DNA of 64,000 bases from JAKLFA01 sp964450385 (GCA_964450385.1 CAYVEC010000010.1:1-64000); one strand, 5' to 3'; shown: positions 24,930-34,130, counted from the first letter of the stretch. Notes: generated by a model from the letters alone, not told the origin. A program made the numbers and translations.

Positions 24930-25754
24930 GTGAATCGAAATCTGTTGATGGGGGTGGGCGTTGCCCTGGCAGTCGGTGTCGCGGTCATTGTGGTGAGCCG
25001 CGGGGGGAGGGACAGTGGCGCGGTGACGGTGTCGGCCCCGAAATCTGCCGAGGCGATGAGACTGTATGATCAGGCAAGCAAACTTGCCAAGAGCCGGAAG
25101 CCTGTTGAGGCCAAGATGATCTATCAGGAACTTTTGGAGCAGCATCCCGACGCGGAAAATATTGTTCAGATCCAGCAGGAACTCCATCAGCTGAATATGG
25201 ACCTCTTGTTCTCGAAGCAGCAGGTTCCGGAGAAGACCCTGATTCACGCGGTCGAGCCCGGCGACACACTGGGGAAGATTGCCCGACGGTATAATACCAC
25301 GGTTGAGTTCTTAAAAAAGAGCAATGACCTGAAGAGCGACACGATTCGTGTTGGCCAGAAGCTCCGCGTCTGGAAAGGCAATTTTAATATTTTTGTCGAT
25401 AAGTCGCAGAACATCTTGATCCTGAAAGATGGGGAGGAGATGCTCAAGGTCTACACCGTATCAACGGGAGAGAATAATTCCACGCCGGTCGGGACCTTTA
25501 CGATCACTTCATTGCTTGAGAACCCGGTCTGGTTCAATAGCGGTGTGATCGTGCCTCCGGAGAGTCCGCAGAACGTTCTGGGGACGCGCTGGCTGGGCTT
25601 TGAGGAGGCCCCGGGCTATGGCATTCACGGAACGATCGAGCCTGAGACGATCGGCCGCCAGGTGACGGCGGGCTGTGTCCGGATGCTGAATGATGAGGTT
25701 GAAGAACTGTACAGCCTTATTCCGAGGGGGACGAAGGTTGTTATCGTTGATTAA
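24930..25754 (+). CDS. LysM-containing L,D-transpeptidase (YkuD)
   Basis: 274 residues from GTG 24930, with AAGGAG 7 bases upstream. An N-terminal membrane anchor or uncleaved signal (LLMGVGVALAVGVAVIVVS) is followed by a tetratricopeptide-like helix pair (AMRLYDQASKLAKSRKPVEA). A LysM domain follows (HAVEPGDTLGKIARRYNTTV) and then the catalytic YkuD domain. The catalytic motif is YGIHGT ... TAGCVRM, with the nucleophilic Cys in GCVRM and the conserved His in HGT. It makes 3-3 peptidoglycan crosslinks or attaches proteins to the wall on the periplasmic side. Its position 28 bp after the DUF212 gene suggests one operon. Confidence 0.95.
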   Translation: MNRNLLMGVGVALAVGVAVIVVSRGGRDSGAVTVSAPKSAEAMRLYDQASKLAKSRKPVEAKMIYQELLEQHPDAENIVQIQQELHQLNMDLLFSKQQVPEKTLIHAVEPGDTLGKIARRYNTTVEFLKKSNDLKSDTIRVGQKLRVWKGNFNIFVDKSQNILILKDGEEMLKVYTVSTGENNSTPVGTFTITSLLENPVWFNSGVIVPPESPQNVLGTRWLGFEEAPGYGIHGTIEPETIGRQVTAGCVRMLNDEVEELYSLIPRGTKVVIVD

Positions 25755-25801
25755 CTGAGGGCCGCGCTGGACGCCGGCATCGTTATCGAAAGGTCATCTG
25801 T

Positions 25802-26788
25802 ATGGAAGTCCTGAATTTTGAAAAACCGATCGTTGAGCTCGAGGTCAAGATCGATGAGCTTAAGAATTTTGGCACGGAGAAAAATGTAGATCTGTCGTCG
25901 GAGATCAAGAAGCTCGAGCAGAAATTGAAAAAGATGAAGGAGGATGTCTATGGCCGGCTGAGTGACTGGCAGCGGGTCCAGATCGCGAGGCATCCCGCCC
26001 GGCCGTACACCCTTGATTATATCCATTTGATCACCTCAGAATTTTTGGAGCTCCATGGCGATCGGCTGTTCGCTGATGACGCCGCTCTCATCGGAGGCTT
26101 TGCGAAGATCGGGTCGTTCCGTGTCATGGTCATGGGCCATCAAAAGGGGCGCGACACCAAAGAGAACATCCTGAGGAATTTTGGATGCGCTCATCCCGAG
26201 GGGTATCGCAAGGCGATGCGCCTCATGCAGCTCGCGGAGAAATTTAAGATCCCGGTTGTTGTGTTCATTGATACCCCCGGCGCGTATCCGGGGCTCGGCG
26301 CCGAAGAACGCGGTCAGGCGCAGGCGATCGCGATGAACCTCCGCGATATGGCGGGGATCCGCACGCCCATTATCGCGACTGTTATCGGTGAGGGCGGCAG
26401 CGGCGGGGCCTTGGGTGTCGGGGTCGCGGATCGGGTGTACATGCTCAAGAACGCGTATTATTCGGTCATCTCGCCTGAGGGGTGTGCCTCGATCCTGTGG
26501 AGGAACTCTGTCCGCGCCCCGGATGCGGCGAAGGCGTTAAAGTTGACCGGTGAGGATCTCCTGCGGTTCGGGATCATCGATGGGGTGGTTCCGGAGCCCC
26601 TCGGCGGCGCCCACCGCAATCCTGAGGCGGTCGCCGATGATCTGAAAAAGATTCTGTTGAAGGACCTTGAGGCCCTGACCCGTCTTGATCCGGCCGCGCT
26701 CATCGAACGGCGGTATCAAAAATTCCGTCAGATCGGCGAGTTTGAACAAAAGGTGGCTGCCAGTGGCGCGGACGCCTCCCTGTCATAA
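25802..26788 (+). CDS. accA: Acetyl-CoA carboxylase carboxyltransferase subunit alpha
   Basis: 328 residues, close to the E. coli length. It carries the AccA landmarks: N-terminal coiled region FEKPIVELEVKIDELK, RHPARPYTLDYI, ELHGDRLFADD, GHQKGRDTKENILRNFG, FIDTPGAYPGLGAEERGQ, IGEGGSGGALGVGVAD, and SPEGCASILWR. It pairs with AccD to transfer carboxyl from biotin-BCCP to acetyl-CoA. accD is not in the window. birA, which biotinylates the BCCP partner, lies 3 kb downstream. Translation starts at ATG 25802, shortly after the transpeptidase. Confidence 0.97.
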   Translation: MEVLNFEKPIVELEVKIDELKNFGTEKNVDLSSEIKKLEQKLKKMKEDVYGRLSDWQRVQIARHPARPYTLDYIHLITSEFLELHGDRLFADDAALIGGFAKIGSFRVMVMGHQKGRDTKENILRNFGCAHPEGYRKAMRLMQLAEKFKIPVVVFIDTPGAYPGLGAEERGQAQAIAMNLRDMAGIRTPIIATVIGEGGSGGALGVGVADRVYMLKNAYYSVISPEGCASILWRNSVRAPDAAKALKLTGEDLLRFGIIDGVVPEPLGGAHRNPEAVADDLKKILLKDLEALTRLDPAALIERRYQKFRQIGEFEQKVAASGADASLS

Positions 26789-26834
26789 TCCCGCCGCGCG
26801 CGGGGATGCTCCCGGGGGCCGGCCTGGCAGGCTG

Positions 26835-27881
26835 ATGTTTGATTGTACCCTTCCGATGTTGGCGGCCTATCTTAAAGAGACCGGGCAGCCGTCGTTCCGT
26901 GCCCGTCAGATTTTCGAATGGATCTATCAGAAGAATGCGATTTCGTTTGATGAGATGACGAACATCCCAGCGGCCTTGCGTGAGCAGCTCGCCGGCGATT
27001 TTGAGATGGCGCTTTCGGACCCTGCGGAGACCTCACGATCGGCTGACGGGGTTGTGAAGTTCCTATATTGCTGCCGGGACGGGGAGCGGATCGAAACCGT
27101 TGTGATCCCGACGGACACGCGGGTCACGGTCTGCGTGTCCACCCAGGCGGGATGCAAATTTGGATGCGGGTTTTGCGCGAGCGGTATCGGCGGCTGGCGG
27201 CGTCATTTAACCTCCGGCGAAATCATTGCCCAACTGCTGTTGGCCCGGAGGATCACCGGTGTCGATCGGATCAGCCATGTCGTCTTTATGGGGACCGGAG
27301 AGCCGCTTGAAAATCTCGAGGCGGTTCTCCCCGCGATCGAGATCATGAATGATCCGCAGGGGCTCCATATCGCGGCCCGCCGGATCACGATCTCGACATG
27401 CGGGATCATTCCCAAGATCAAGGAGTTCGCCGGCTTCGGCCGTCAGGTGGAGCTCGCGGTCTCGCTGCACGGATTTGATGACCGTTCCCGCGGAGCGCTC
27501 ATGCCGGTCAATACGGTGTATCCCCTAAAAGAGCTTGTGGCTGCCTGCCGTGAGTACACGCGCGGCACGGGTCGGCAGATCACGTTTGAGTATATCGTCA
27601 TTCCGGGGGTGACCCTCTGTCCGGAGGCGCCGGCGGCCCTGGCGCGGCTTCTGAGGGGGATCACGTGCAAGATAAATCTCATCGCGTATAACCGGGTGGA
27701 GGAGTTTGATTATGATCCTCCGTCGGAACAAGAGGTGCGGGAATTCTGCCGCCGGCTCAAACAGGCCGGTGTGCACGCCACGGTCCGGGTGTCGCGGGGA
27801 CAGGGGGTGGCAGGGGCATGCGGTCAGCTGCGTCATCAGCGGCCGCGGGACGAAAGGGGACGACATGAGACAGGGGCGTAG
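26835..27881 (+). CDS. rlmN: 23S rRNA (adenine2503-C2)/tRNA methyltransferase RlmN
   Basis: 348 residues from ATG 26835. The open frame begins earlier inside accA, but MFDCTLPMLAAYLKETGQPSFRARQIFEWIYQK is the usual RlmN N-terminus. It has the radical-SAM cluster motif CKFGCGFCASG, then FMGTGEPLEN, ISTCGIIP, VSLHG, and FEYIVIPGV. The C-terminal region VRVSRGQGVAGACGQL contains the second catalytic Cys. It methylates C2 of A2503 in 23S rRNA and A37 in some tRNAs. Its end overlaps the next gene by 17 bases. Confidence 0.96.
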   Translation: MFDCTLPMLAAYLKETGQPSFRARQIFEWIYQKNAISFDEMTNIPAALREQLAGDFEMALSDPAETSRSADGVVKFLYCCRDGERIETVVIPTDTRVTVCVSTQAGCKFGCGFCASGIGGWRRHLTSGEIIAQLLLARRITGVDRISHVVFMGTGEPLENLEAVLPAIEIMNDPQGLHIAARRITISTCGIIPKIKEFAGFGRQVELAVSLHGFDDRSRGALMPVNTVYPLKELVAACREYTRGTGRQITFEYIVIPGVTLCPEAPAALARLLRGITCKINLIAYNRVEEFDYDPPSEQEVREFCRRLKQAGVHATVRVSRGQGVAGACGQLRHQRPRDERGRHETGA

Positions 27882-29448
27882 GATTCATTATTGGCTGTTG
27901 GGGTCTGCGGCGGTCTTGGTGTTCGGGCAGACCGTTACCTTTGGGATCTTGCCTGAAGAGATGTCTCTCTTTTTTGAATGGGGCCTGCTCAACAGCCTGA
28001 CGAATATCCTTAAATTTTTTGTTCATGTGGTGCCGCCGCCGGTCATTGTTTATGGCTACACGCCTCTTCGAACACTCCTCATGGCGATGATGCGTGTCAA
28101 TATCGGAGACATGTGGATGCTGTATCACGCGGCGGCCTTGGTTGTCCATATTGTCGGGGTCATGGCCGTGTATCGGCTGGGCCTGCGGTTTCTTCAGGAC
28201 AGCCGCCGGGCGTTCTTTGCGGGTCTTTTATTCGCTGTTCACCCTCTGCATGTCGGGGCCGTCGGCTCGATCGCGGGGTCGTTCGACCTCATCGGTATGA
28301 CGATGATGATGTGGGCCCTGGAACGGTATGTCGTCTACCGCCGGGACGGTGTCCGATCGGCCCGCGTGATGATGTATGTCTTATCGGCCGCGGCGATGCT
28401 GATCAGCGAGGCGACCCTGATGTTCCCATTGATCCTCTTGGTTTATGAGCTCTATCATCCGTATCCTCATCGCCGGCTCCGCGATGTCGTCTATTTTGGG
28501 TTGATCGCCGTTGTTTATCTCGCGCTCCGCCAGACTCTGGCGGTTGCCCCGGCCCTGCCGGTTGTCTCGTGGCCGGGTTCGCTCGTCATGGTGATCGAAG
28601 GGGTGTGGATGTTTCTCGGTATGATCTCCTCGATGTATATGACACCGAGCCTGGTCTATATCTGGTTTGTGATCTTTTTGTTCCTTGCTGTCATGGCCTA
28701 TCTGAACCGCCGGGGCGTCCATCGGGAAGAGGCCTATATGTTGTCAAATTCTTTTGTCTGGATGACGATCGGCCTGCTTCCGGTCCTCGTGTGTGTCCGG
28801 TGGCCGGTGTATCTGTATTCGCGGTATCTGTATTTTGCGTGCTTTGCCTGGAGTCTTTTTGTTGTCTTGGTTGTGTTTAAAAAAGTTCCTGAGGGAGAAT
28901 GCGCGATTAAGGCTGACGGCATCGTAAGTATTGTCGGGGTGTCGCTTGTGATTGGGCTCTATAGTGTGGCCGCGGTGTATAACCTCGGGTTTTTTAAAAA
29001 CAGCGTCGCGTTTTATGAGCAGTTAGTGCGGCTCAATCCGCTGCGCACGGATTTTCATTTGACTCTGGGCGGGCAATATTTGCGTCAGGGCCAGTTCGAC
29101 CGGGCGATTGCCCAGTATCAGACAGCGTCGAAGATCAATCCATCTGATCCGGCGATCTACTTTGCGATGGAGCCGGCCTATCGCAACCAAGAGCGGTGGA
29201 CTGAGGCTGAGGCGGCGCTTCAGACGGCGATCGGCCTGCGGCCTGATTTCGCGGAGGCGCATTATAATTTAGCGGTGCTCTACGCGTATTTGGGTAACGA
29301 GCCGGGCGTCTCACGCCACCTCGGTGAGGCGACCCGTCTTTGGACGGCGCAAGGAAAAGTGGTGGAGGCGGCAGAGGCCGAGGATGCCGTGGCCGGGTTT
29401 ATGATCGAAATTCAAAAGGAACGCGAACGGCAACGCGCGAGCGATTGA
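27865..29448 (+). CDS. Membrane protein with C-terminal TPRs (PMT/TMTC-like)
   Basis: 527 residues from ATG 27865 (AAGGGGA 5 bases upstream), inside the end of rlmN. About ten membrane segments are followed from residue about 390 by two to three TPR units (FHLTLGGQYLRQGQFDRAIAQYQTASKINPSDPAIYFAM and NLAVLYAYLGNEP). FAVHPLHVGAVGSIAGSFDLIGMTMMMWALERY matches the conserved loop of TMTC-like O-mannosyltransferase-type proteins with TPR tails (HP-H-x-x-x-V-x-x-I-x-x-R/G). A paralogue lies at 40085. It probably glycosylates exported proteins or assembles a surface glycan. No enzyme activity can be confirmed from sequence alone. Confidence 0.8.
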   Translation: MRQGRRIHYWLLGSAAVLVFGQTVTFGILPEEMSLFFEWGLLNSLTNILKFFVHVVPPPVIVYGYTPLRTLLMAMMRVNIGDMWMLYHAAALVVHIVGVMAVYRLGLRFLQDSRRAFFAGLLFAVHPLHVGAVGSIAGSFDLIGMTMMMWALERYVVYRRDGVRSARVMMYVLSAAAMLISEATLMFPLILLVYELYHPYPHRRLRDVVYFGLIAVVYLALRQTLAVAPALPVVSWPGSLVMVIEGVWMFLGMISSMYMTPSLVYIWFVIFLFLAVMAYLNRRGVHREEAYMLSNSFVWMTIGLLPVLVCVRWPVYLYSRYLYFACFAWSLFVVLVVFKKVPEGECAIKADGIVSIVGVSLVIGLYSVAAVYNLGFFKNSVAFYEQLVRLNPLRTDFHLTLGGQYLRQGQFDRAIAQYQTASKINPSDPAIYFAMEPAYRNQERWTEAEAALQTAIGLRPDFAEAHYNLAVLYAYLGNEPGVSRHLGEATRLWTAQGKVVEAAEAEDAVAGFMIEIQKERERQRASD

Positions 29449-29517
29449 TGGGGCTCGGGATCTCGATGAGATTGGGGTGTGTCAAGGAGGCGTGGGATGC
29501 CCACTGGTGAAAAAAAG

Positions 29518-29601
29518 TGCTGGAGGTGGGAGTCGAACCCACGCGTCCGGGAGGACACTGGTTTTTGAGACCAGCGCGTATACCAATTCCGCCACTCCAG
29601 C
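29518..29601 (-). tRNA. tRNA-Leu (CAA)
   Basis: The acceptor stem GCTGGAG/CTCCAGC is complete. The anticodon loop CTCAAAA, closed by CTGGT/ACCAG, gives anticodon CAA. The long variable arm (TGTCCTCCCGGACG region) is typical for leucine tRNA, and the T arm GTGGGTTCGACTCCCAC is standard. The 3' CCA is not encoded; ACTTTTTT follows, and this T run may end transcription. Confidence 0.97.
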
Positions 29602-29732
29602 AGGAAGATCGTGTTTTCCGGACCGGATCACCTTTCGGTCCTTCATGCGGTTAACGGAAATCATCAAAAGAACAGATATTAATAAACGGCGCCTTCTGTG
29701 TCAGGCCGCCGGGCTTTTATTATGAGGAAAAG

Positions 29733-29808
29733 TGGTGGAGCCGAAGGGATTCGAACCCACGACCTCTTGAATGCCATTCAAGCACTCTCCCAGCTGAGCT
29801 ACGGCCCC
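29733..29808 (-). tRNA. tRNA-Ala (GGC), CCA encoded
   Basis: The 5' end is GGGGCCGTAGCTCAGCTGGG. The anticodon loop ATGGCAT, closed by CTTGA/TCAAG, gives GGC. The T arm is GTGGGTTCGAATCCC, and the end CGGCTCC-A-CCA means CCA is encoded. It is the first gene of a two-tRNA unit with its own promoter. Confidence 0.97.
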
Positions 29809-29829
29809 ACGATATGCTGAGATTGGCAA

Positions 29830-29858
29830 ATTGTATCAGAGGCCATAGTATTTGTCAA
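29830..29858 (-). promoter_or_regulatory. Promoter of the tRNA-Ala/tRNA-Leu unit
   Basis: On the minus strand, TTGACA (29858-29853), 17-base spacer and TACAAT (29835-29830) lie 21 bases before the tRNA-Ala 5' end. Confidence 0.8.
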
Positions 29859-29894
29859 TTCGTCTTTGATTGTAAACTAAAAAAGCTCAACAAG

Positions 29895-29923
29895 TTGACA
29901 ATTAAGGGTCTTCTCGCTATGAT
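29895..29923 (+). promoter_or_regulatory. Promoter of birA
   Basis: TTGACA (29895-29900), 17-base spacer and TATGAT (29918-29923) are near-consensus. The predicted transcript starts only about 15 bases before the birA ATG at 29946. Confidence 0.75.
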
Positions 29924-29945
29924 GCGCAAGGAGCCGGGAGGGTGT

Positions 29946-30905
29946 ATGCTCGAGAAGATCATCGAGATGCTACGAAAACAAGAGGGTTTTGTCTCTGGCC
30001 AAGAGATGAGCCGTTGTCTCGGTCTGAGCCGCGCTGCGATCTGGAAATATATTGATGAATTAAGAGGCCTGGGCTATGGTATCACCGCGGTCAAGAACCG
30101 GGGGTATTGTCTCGCCGGGAGCCCGGACGCCTTATTTCCATGGGAAGTGGTCCGCGGCTTGAGTACGAGTTGGCTGGCGCGGGTCTATGAATATTATGAT
30201 GAGGTCTCGTCCACCATGGATATTGCGGCGGAACGAGCCGGGGCCGGGGCTGTTCACGGCACGGTGATTTGTGCGGATACTCAAACGGTCGGCCGCGGGC
30301 GAATGGGCCGGCCCTGGGTTTCGCCCGCAGGGGCCGGGGTCTACGTCTCGTTGATCCTCCGTCCGGAGATCCCGCTCGTTGATCTGCCTAAAATGACGCT
30401 CATGGCCGGGGTCGCCGTCGCGGAGGCGATCGCTGATGTGTCCGGCCTTGAGCCTGAGATCAAGTGGCCGAATGATCTTCTCGTATCAGGAAAAAAATGC
30501 GCGGGGATCCTCACGGAAATGAGGGCCCAGTCTGAGCGTGTGGATTTTTTTATCATCGGGATTGGCGTGAATGTTCATGGGGCGGAAGCCGGGCTGCCGG
30601 CCGGGGCGGTTTCGTTGAGTGAGGCGAGCGGGCGAACGGTCTCGCGGGTCGTCTTATTTCAGCGGATGATGGCGGCCCTTGAGGGGTGGTACGGGCGCGT
30701 CTGTGAGCAGGGGTTTGATGAGGTCATGGAGACATGGCGGAAAAAGGCTCGTCTCTGGGGCCGGCGGGTCCGGGTGGACACGGGTCAGGGACCGTTTGAG
30801 GCCGTGGCGGAAAGCCTTGCCGGTGATGGGGCCCTTGTGGTTCGATGCGATGACGGGGCCGTGAAAAAGATCTATTCTGGGGATGTGGTGAAGGTGCTTC
30901 GTTGA
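29946..30905 (+). CDS. birA: Bifunctional biotin ligase / biotin operon repressor BirA
   Basis: 319 residues from ATG 29946 (GGGAGG upstream). An N-terminal winged helix (SGQEMSRCLGLSRAAIWKYIDEL) suggests the repressor-type bifunctional form. The catalytic domain has the adenylation loop GRGRMGRPWVSPAGAGVYVS, KWPNDLLVSGKKCAGILTE and a C-terminal SH3-like barrel. It activates biotin with ATP and attaches it to the BCCP subunit of acetyl-CoA carboxylase; accA is nearby. A promoter is directly upstream. The BioH-like gene follows 10 bp later, so a biotin-related unit is plausible. Confidence 0.96.
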   Translation: MLEKIIEMLRKQEGFVSGQEMSRCLGLSRAAIWKYIDELRGLGYGITAVKNRGYCLAGSPDALFPWEVVRGLSTSWLARVYEYYDEVSSTMDIAAERAGAGAVHGTVICADTQTVGRGRMGRPWVSPAGAGVYVSLILRPEIPLVDLPKMTLMAGVAVAEAIADVSGLEPEIKWPNDLLVSGKKCAGILTEMRAQSERVDFFIIGIGVNVHGAEAGLPAGAVSLSEASGRTVSRVVLFQRMMAALEGWYGRVCEQGFDEVMETWRKKARLWGRRVRVDTGQGPFEAVAESLAGDGALVVRCDDGAVKKIYSGDVVKVLR

Positions 30906-30915
30906 GGAGAACGGG

Positions 30916-31752
30916 ATGGCGGAGATCGAGATCGGGGACATCCGATGGCATTATGTCTGTGAGGGAGAGCGAGGGCCGTGGATGGTCTTTCTTCACGGAT
31001 GGGGCGCGGACCTTCGGGTCTGGCGTCAGCAGGTCCGGGCCTTTCAGGGGGAGTATCGCATCGTGTGCGTTGATCTTCCGGGTCATGGCGAGACATCCTG
31101 GCAGGCGGTGTCGTTTGAAGAACTCGGCCGAGGGGTGTGGGACCTGCTCCGTCGATTAAGCGCGGATCGTGTTCATCTGGTCGGGAGTTCAATGGGCGGG
31201 CTGGTCGCGCTCCAGATGTATAGCCTGGCTCCGGAACGCGTGGCGTCGTTGGTCCTTACGGGCTCAGCCCCGCGGTTATGCCGGACCACGGGATATCCGT
31301 TTGGGCTCGGGGAGCAGAGGGTGCTTAAGCTCACCGAGGCGCTGAAGAAGAATTATCCGCGATCCGTGGGCCGTTTTTTTGTTTCGCTGTTTAGCCGGGC
31401 GGAACGGGAAAGCCTGGTCTATCGATGGTTGCGGCGGTTTAAAAGTTCAGAGGGGTTTGCCTCGGTTGAGGTCTTGGCGCATTTCTTTGTTCTTCTTCAG
31501 ACCGCGGATTTTCGTCCGATGCTGCCCGCGATTACGGCCCCGGTGCTCGTGATCAACGGGGACCTTGATATTGTCTGCCCGCCGGGAGTGATGGACGTCT
31601 TTCGGGCGGGGGTCCCGTCGGCGCGGTGTGAGATCTTTAAGGACTGCGGACATTTTCCGTTCTTGGTGTATGCGAGGGCGTTCAATGACGCTCTTGAGGT
31701 TTTTTTGCGTGATTCGACCGGAGGATCGGAGGGGTGCGGCGATGGGCGGTGA
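30916..31752 (+). CDS. Alpha/beta hydrolase, BioH-like
   Basis: 278 residues. The alpha/beta-hydrolase motifs are FLHGWGADLRVW (oxyanion hole), nucleophile elbow VGSSMGG, acid in INGDLDIVCP, and base in CGHFPF. Several stretches resemble BioH (pimeloyl-ACP methyl ester esterase): the elbow region followed by LVALQMYSLAPERVASLVLTGSAP, and later L-x-T-A-D-F-R. Its place directly after birA supports a biotin-synthesis role, but this family is broad and the call is tentative. It overlaps the start of mnmA by 11 bases. Confidence 0.85.
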   Translation: MAEIEIGDIRWHYVCEGERGPWMVFLHGWGADLRVWRQQVRAFQGEYRIVCVDLPGHGETSWQAVSFEELGRGVWDLLRRLSADRVHLVGSSMGGLVALQMYSLAPERVASLVLTGSAPRLCRTTGYPFGLGEQRVLKLTEALKKNYPRSVGRFFVSLFSRAERESLVYRWLRRFKSSEGFASVEVLAHFFVLLQTADFRPMLPAITAPVLVINGDLDIVCPPGVMDVFRAGVPSARCEIFKDCGHFPFLVYARAFNDALEVFLRDSTGGSEGCGDGR

Positions 31753-32836
31753 GATGGCGGCGGGCCGTATCTGTGTCGCCTTGAGCGGTGGGGTGGACTC
31801 GGCGGTGGCGGCCCTTCTTTTAAAGCAGGCGGGGCATGAGGTTATTGGGGTCACGATGTCGCTCGCGGGGTTTGGAATCGAAACGGAACGCAGAGCGGCA
31901 TCGGTCGCCGCGGCGCGGGCGGTTGCAGAATATCTGGAGATCCCTTTTGTGGTCGCGGATGTTGATGAGGCGGCCCGGACCCAGGTGATCGGGAATTTTA
32001 TTGAGGAGTATACGAGCGGACGCACGCCGAATCCCTGTGTTCGCTGTAATACCTGGGTAAAATTTGACGCCTTGTTCAGGCAGGCTGAGGCCTTGGGCGC
32101 CGACGGGTTGGCCACAGGACATTATGCGCGGATCCTCGGGGACCCGAGTTCCGGATGGGGTCTTTATAAAGCCAAAGATGCCCAGAAGGACCAGTCGTAT
32201 TTTTTATATGGGATCGCGCGAGAGCGCTTGGGCCGGATTCGGTTCCCTCTTGGGGACCTCACGAAGGCAGAGGTGCGGGCGATCGCGGCCGAAGCCGGGC
32301 TGCCTTCAGCGGATCGGGCCGAAAGTCAGGACATCTGTTTTGTTCGCGATGGAGGATACCAGGATTTTTTGAGACGGCATGCGGGGGAGGGGGCCTTCCG
32401 GCCTGGTCCGTTCTTGGATCATAAGGGTCAGCGGGTCGGGGATCACAAAGGGATCGGGCAGTATACGATCGGTCAGCGTGAGGGTCTGGGCCTGGCCTTG
32501 GGATATCCGACGTATGTGTACGCGATCGACGTGGAACAGAATACGGTTTATGTGGGGCCGCGTGAGCGCCTCGTGACGCGCGGGCTTGTCGCGTCGGGAT
32601 GCCGGCTGCTTTATGGCGAGTTGGCCGAGCAGGGGCTGGACGTGGAGGCGTGTATTCGTTATAATGCCAGGGCTGTTCCGGCGCGGGTGCGTCCGGTCAG
32701 CGAAGGGGAGGTCGAGGTCGTTTTTTCGGAGCCTCAGTATGCGGTCACGCCGGGGCAGTCTGTTGTCTTTTATCAGGGCGACCGGCTGTTGGGCGGGGCG
32801 GTGATCGAGGCGGCCTTGGGGAACAGCGAGACGTGA
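31742..32836 (+). CDS. mnmA: tRNA-specific 2-thiouridylase MnmA
   Basis: 364 residues from ATG 31742 (GGAGGGG upstream), overlapping the hydrolase end. It has PP-loop CVALSGGVDSAVAA, catalytic Cys in TPNPCVRCN, GHYAR, KDQSYFLYG, second catalytic Cys in ESQDICFV, and GQYTIGQREGLG. It adds sulfur to the wobble uridine (U34) of tRNA-Lys, -Glu and -Gln. The usual MnmA region between the PP-loop and NPCVRCN is slightly short: the D-x-C-C-type loop is absent and is replaced by GFGIETERRAASVAAARAVAE. This variant is seen in part of the family. Confidence 0.93.
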   Translation: MGGEMAAGRICVALSGGVDSAVAALLLKQAGHEVIGVTMSLAGFGIETERRAASVAAARAVAEYLEIPFVVADVDEAARTQVIGNFIEEYTSGRTPNPCVRCNTWVKFDALFRQAEALGADGLATGHYARILGDPSSGWGLYKAKDAQKDQSYFLYGIARERLGRIRFPLGDLTKAEVRAIAAEAGLPSADRAESQDICFVRDGGYQDFLRRHAGEGAFRPGPFLDHKGQRVGDHKGIGQYTIGQREGLGLALGYPTYVYAIDVEQNTVYVGPRERLVTRGLVASGCRLLYGELAEQGLDVEACIRYNARAVPARVRPVSEGEVEVVFSEPQYAVTPGQSVVFYQGDRLLGGAVIEAALGNSET

Positions 32837-32855
32837 GGGAGAAAGGAATCGGTCT

Positions 32856-34130
32856 ATGGGGATCGTCGTGCATCAGGAAAATTTGAAGGGGTATATTGAC
32901 TCAACGGACCTGGAGGGGTTAGGCTCCCGGGTCGAGGCCGCTCATCGGTCCCTGGAAGCCCGGACAGGCGCCGGCGCCGAATATACGGGGTGGCTGCATC
33001 TGCCGTCGTCGATCGATGACGCCTTCTTGGATGAGCTCGTGATGTTGGGCAAGGAGGTCCGCGCGCAGTCGGATTGTCTCGTGAGCATTGGGATCGGGGG
33101 GTCCTATCTGGGGATTCGTTCGACGATCGAGTTCCTTCGCGATGAGGCGGCTCTTCCTGTCTATTATGCCGGCCATCATATGAGCGCCGATTATATGAAC
33201 AGCCTCATGCGCGAACTCAAGGACAAGCGGGTGACCGTTGTTGTGATCTCGAAATCAGGGACAACGACGGAGCCGGCCCTGGCCTTTCGTCTTTTGAAAA
33301 AGATGATGGAGGAAAAATACAGCGCCCCTGAACTCAAGAACCGGATCATCTGCGTGACGGATGCCGCGCGTGGGGCCTTGCGGAAGATCGTGGGGCAGAA
33401 CGGATACCGGAGTTTTGTGATCCCCGACGATGTCGGAGGGCGGTTCTCGGTCCTGACCCCGGTCGGCCTTGTGCCGCTCGCGATCGCGGGCATTGACATC
33501 AAGGCCCTGGTGGCCGGGGCGCGCCGCGGGGAGGCCGAATACGGTGTTGCGGCGTTGGGGAAGAACGCGGCCCATCAGTATGCGGCGGCCCGCTATGGCC
33601 TTTTTCAGCAGGGCAAGGTGATCGAGGTCCTCTCGTCGTTCTATGACAATATGCTTTATGTCCATGAATGGTGGAAACAGTTATACGGTGAGAGCGAGGG
33701 CAAAGACGGGAAGGGGATCTTTCCGGCCTCAATGGTTCTGTCGACGGATCTTCATTCAATGGGCCAGCTCATGCAGGATGGGGTCCGCAATCTGTTCGAG
33801 ACCTTTATTGATATTGAAAAGGTCCGGCACACGGTCCGCATCCCCGATGACCCGCAGAATATCGACGGGTTTAACTGTGTCGCGGGCCGCGATCTGGACT
33901 TTGTCAATAAACAGGCCTACAAGGCGACGGCCCAGGCCCATTATGAGGGCGGGGTTCCGAACATGACGATCGGGATCGGAGAGGCAGATGCGGCGCATTT
34001 GGGGCAGTTATATTATTTCTTCGAGAAGGGTGTCGCTGTTTCTGGATATCTGCTTGGGGTGAATCCCTTTGATCAGCCCGGGGTCGAGGCCTACAAAGCG
34101 AAAATGTTTTCCCTGATCGGAAAAAAATGA
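32856..34130 (+). CDS. pgi: Glucose-6-phosphate isomerase (short bacterial type)
   Basis: 424 residues, close to the short Bacillus-type enzyme. It has LVSIGIGGSYLGIRSTIEFL, VVVISKSGTTTEPALAFR (phosphate-binding), VGGRFSVLTPVGLVPLAIAG, LSSFYDNMLYVHEWWKQLYGESEGKDGKGIFPAS, and catalytic His in STDLHSMGQ. It converts glucose-6-phosphate to fructose-6-phosphate in glycolysis and in supply of sugar nucleotides. AAAGGA precedes the ATG, and it follows mnmA by 20 bp. Confidence 0.96.
   Translation: MGIVVHQENLKGYIDSTDLEGLGSRVEAAHRSLEARTGAGAEYTGWLHLPSSIDDAFLDELVMLGKEVRAQSDCLVSIGIGGSYLGIRSTIEFLRDEAALPVYYAGHHMSADYMNSLMRELKDKRVTVVVISKSGTTTEPALAFRLLKKMMEEKYSAPELKNRIICVTDAARGALRKIVGQNGYRSFVIPDDVGGRFSVLTPVGLVPLAIAGIDIKALVAGARRGEAEYGVAALGKNAAHQYAAARYGLFQQGKVIEVLSSFYDNMLYVHEWWKQLYGESEGKDGKGIFPASMVLSTDLHSMGQLMQDGVRNLFETFIDIEKVRHTVRIPDDPQNIDGFNCVAGRDLDFVNKQAYKATAQAHYEGGVPNMTIGIGEADAAHLGQLYYFFEKGVAVSGYLLGVNPFDQPGVEAYKAKMFSLIGKK

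Noticed and set aside
29602..29732. A third tRNA or small RNA between tRNA-Leu and tRNA-Ala
   Set aside because: No cloverleaf elements (T-arm GTTCGA with a matching acceptor) are present in this 131-bp gap.
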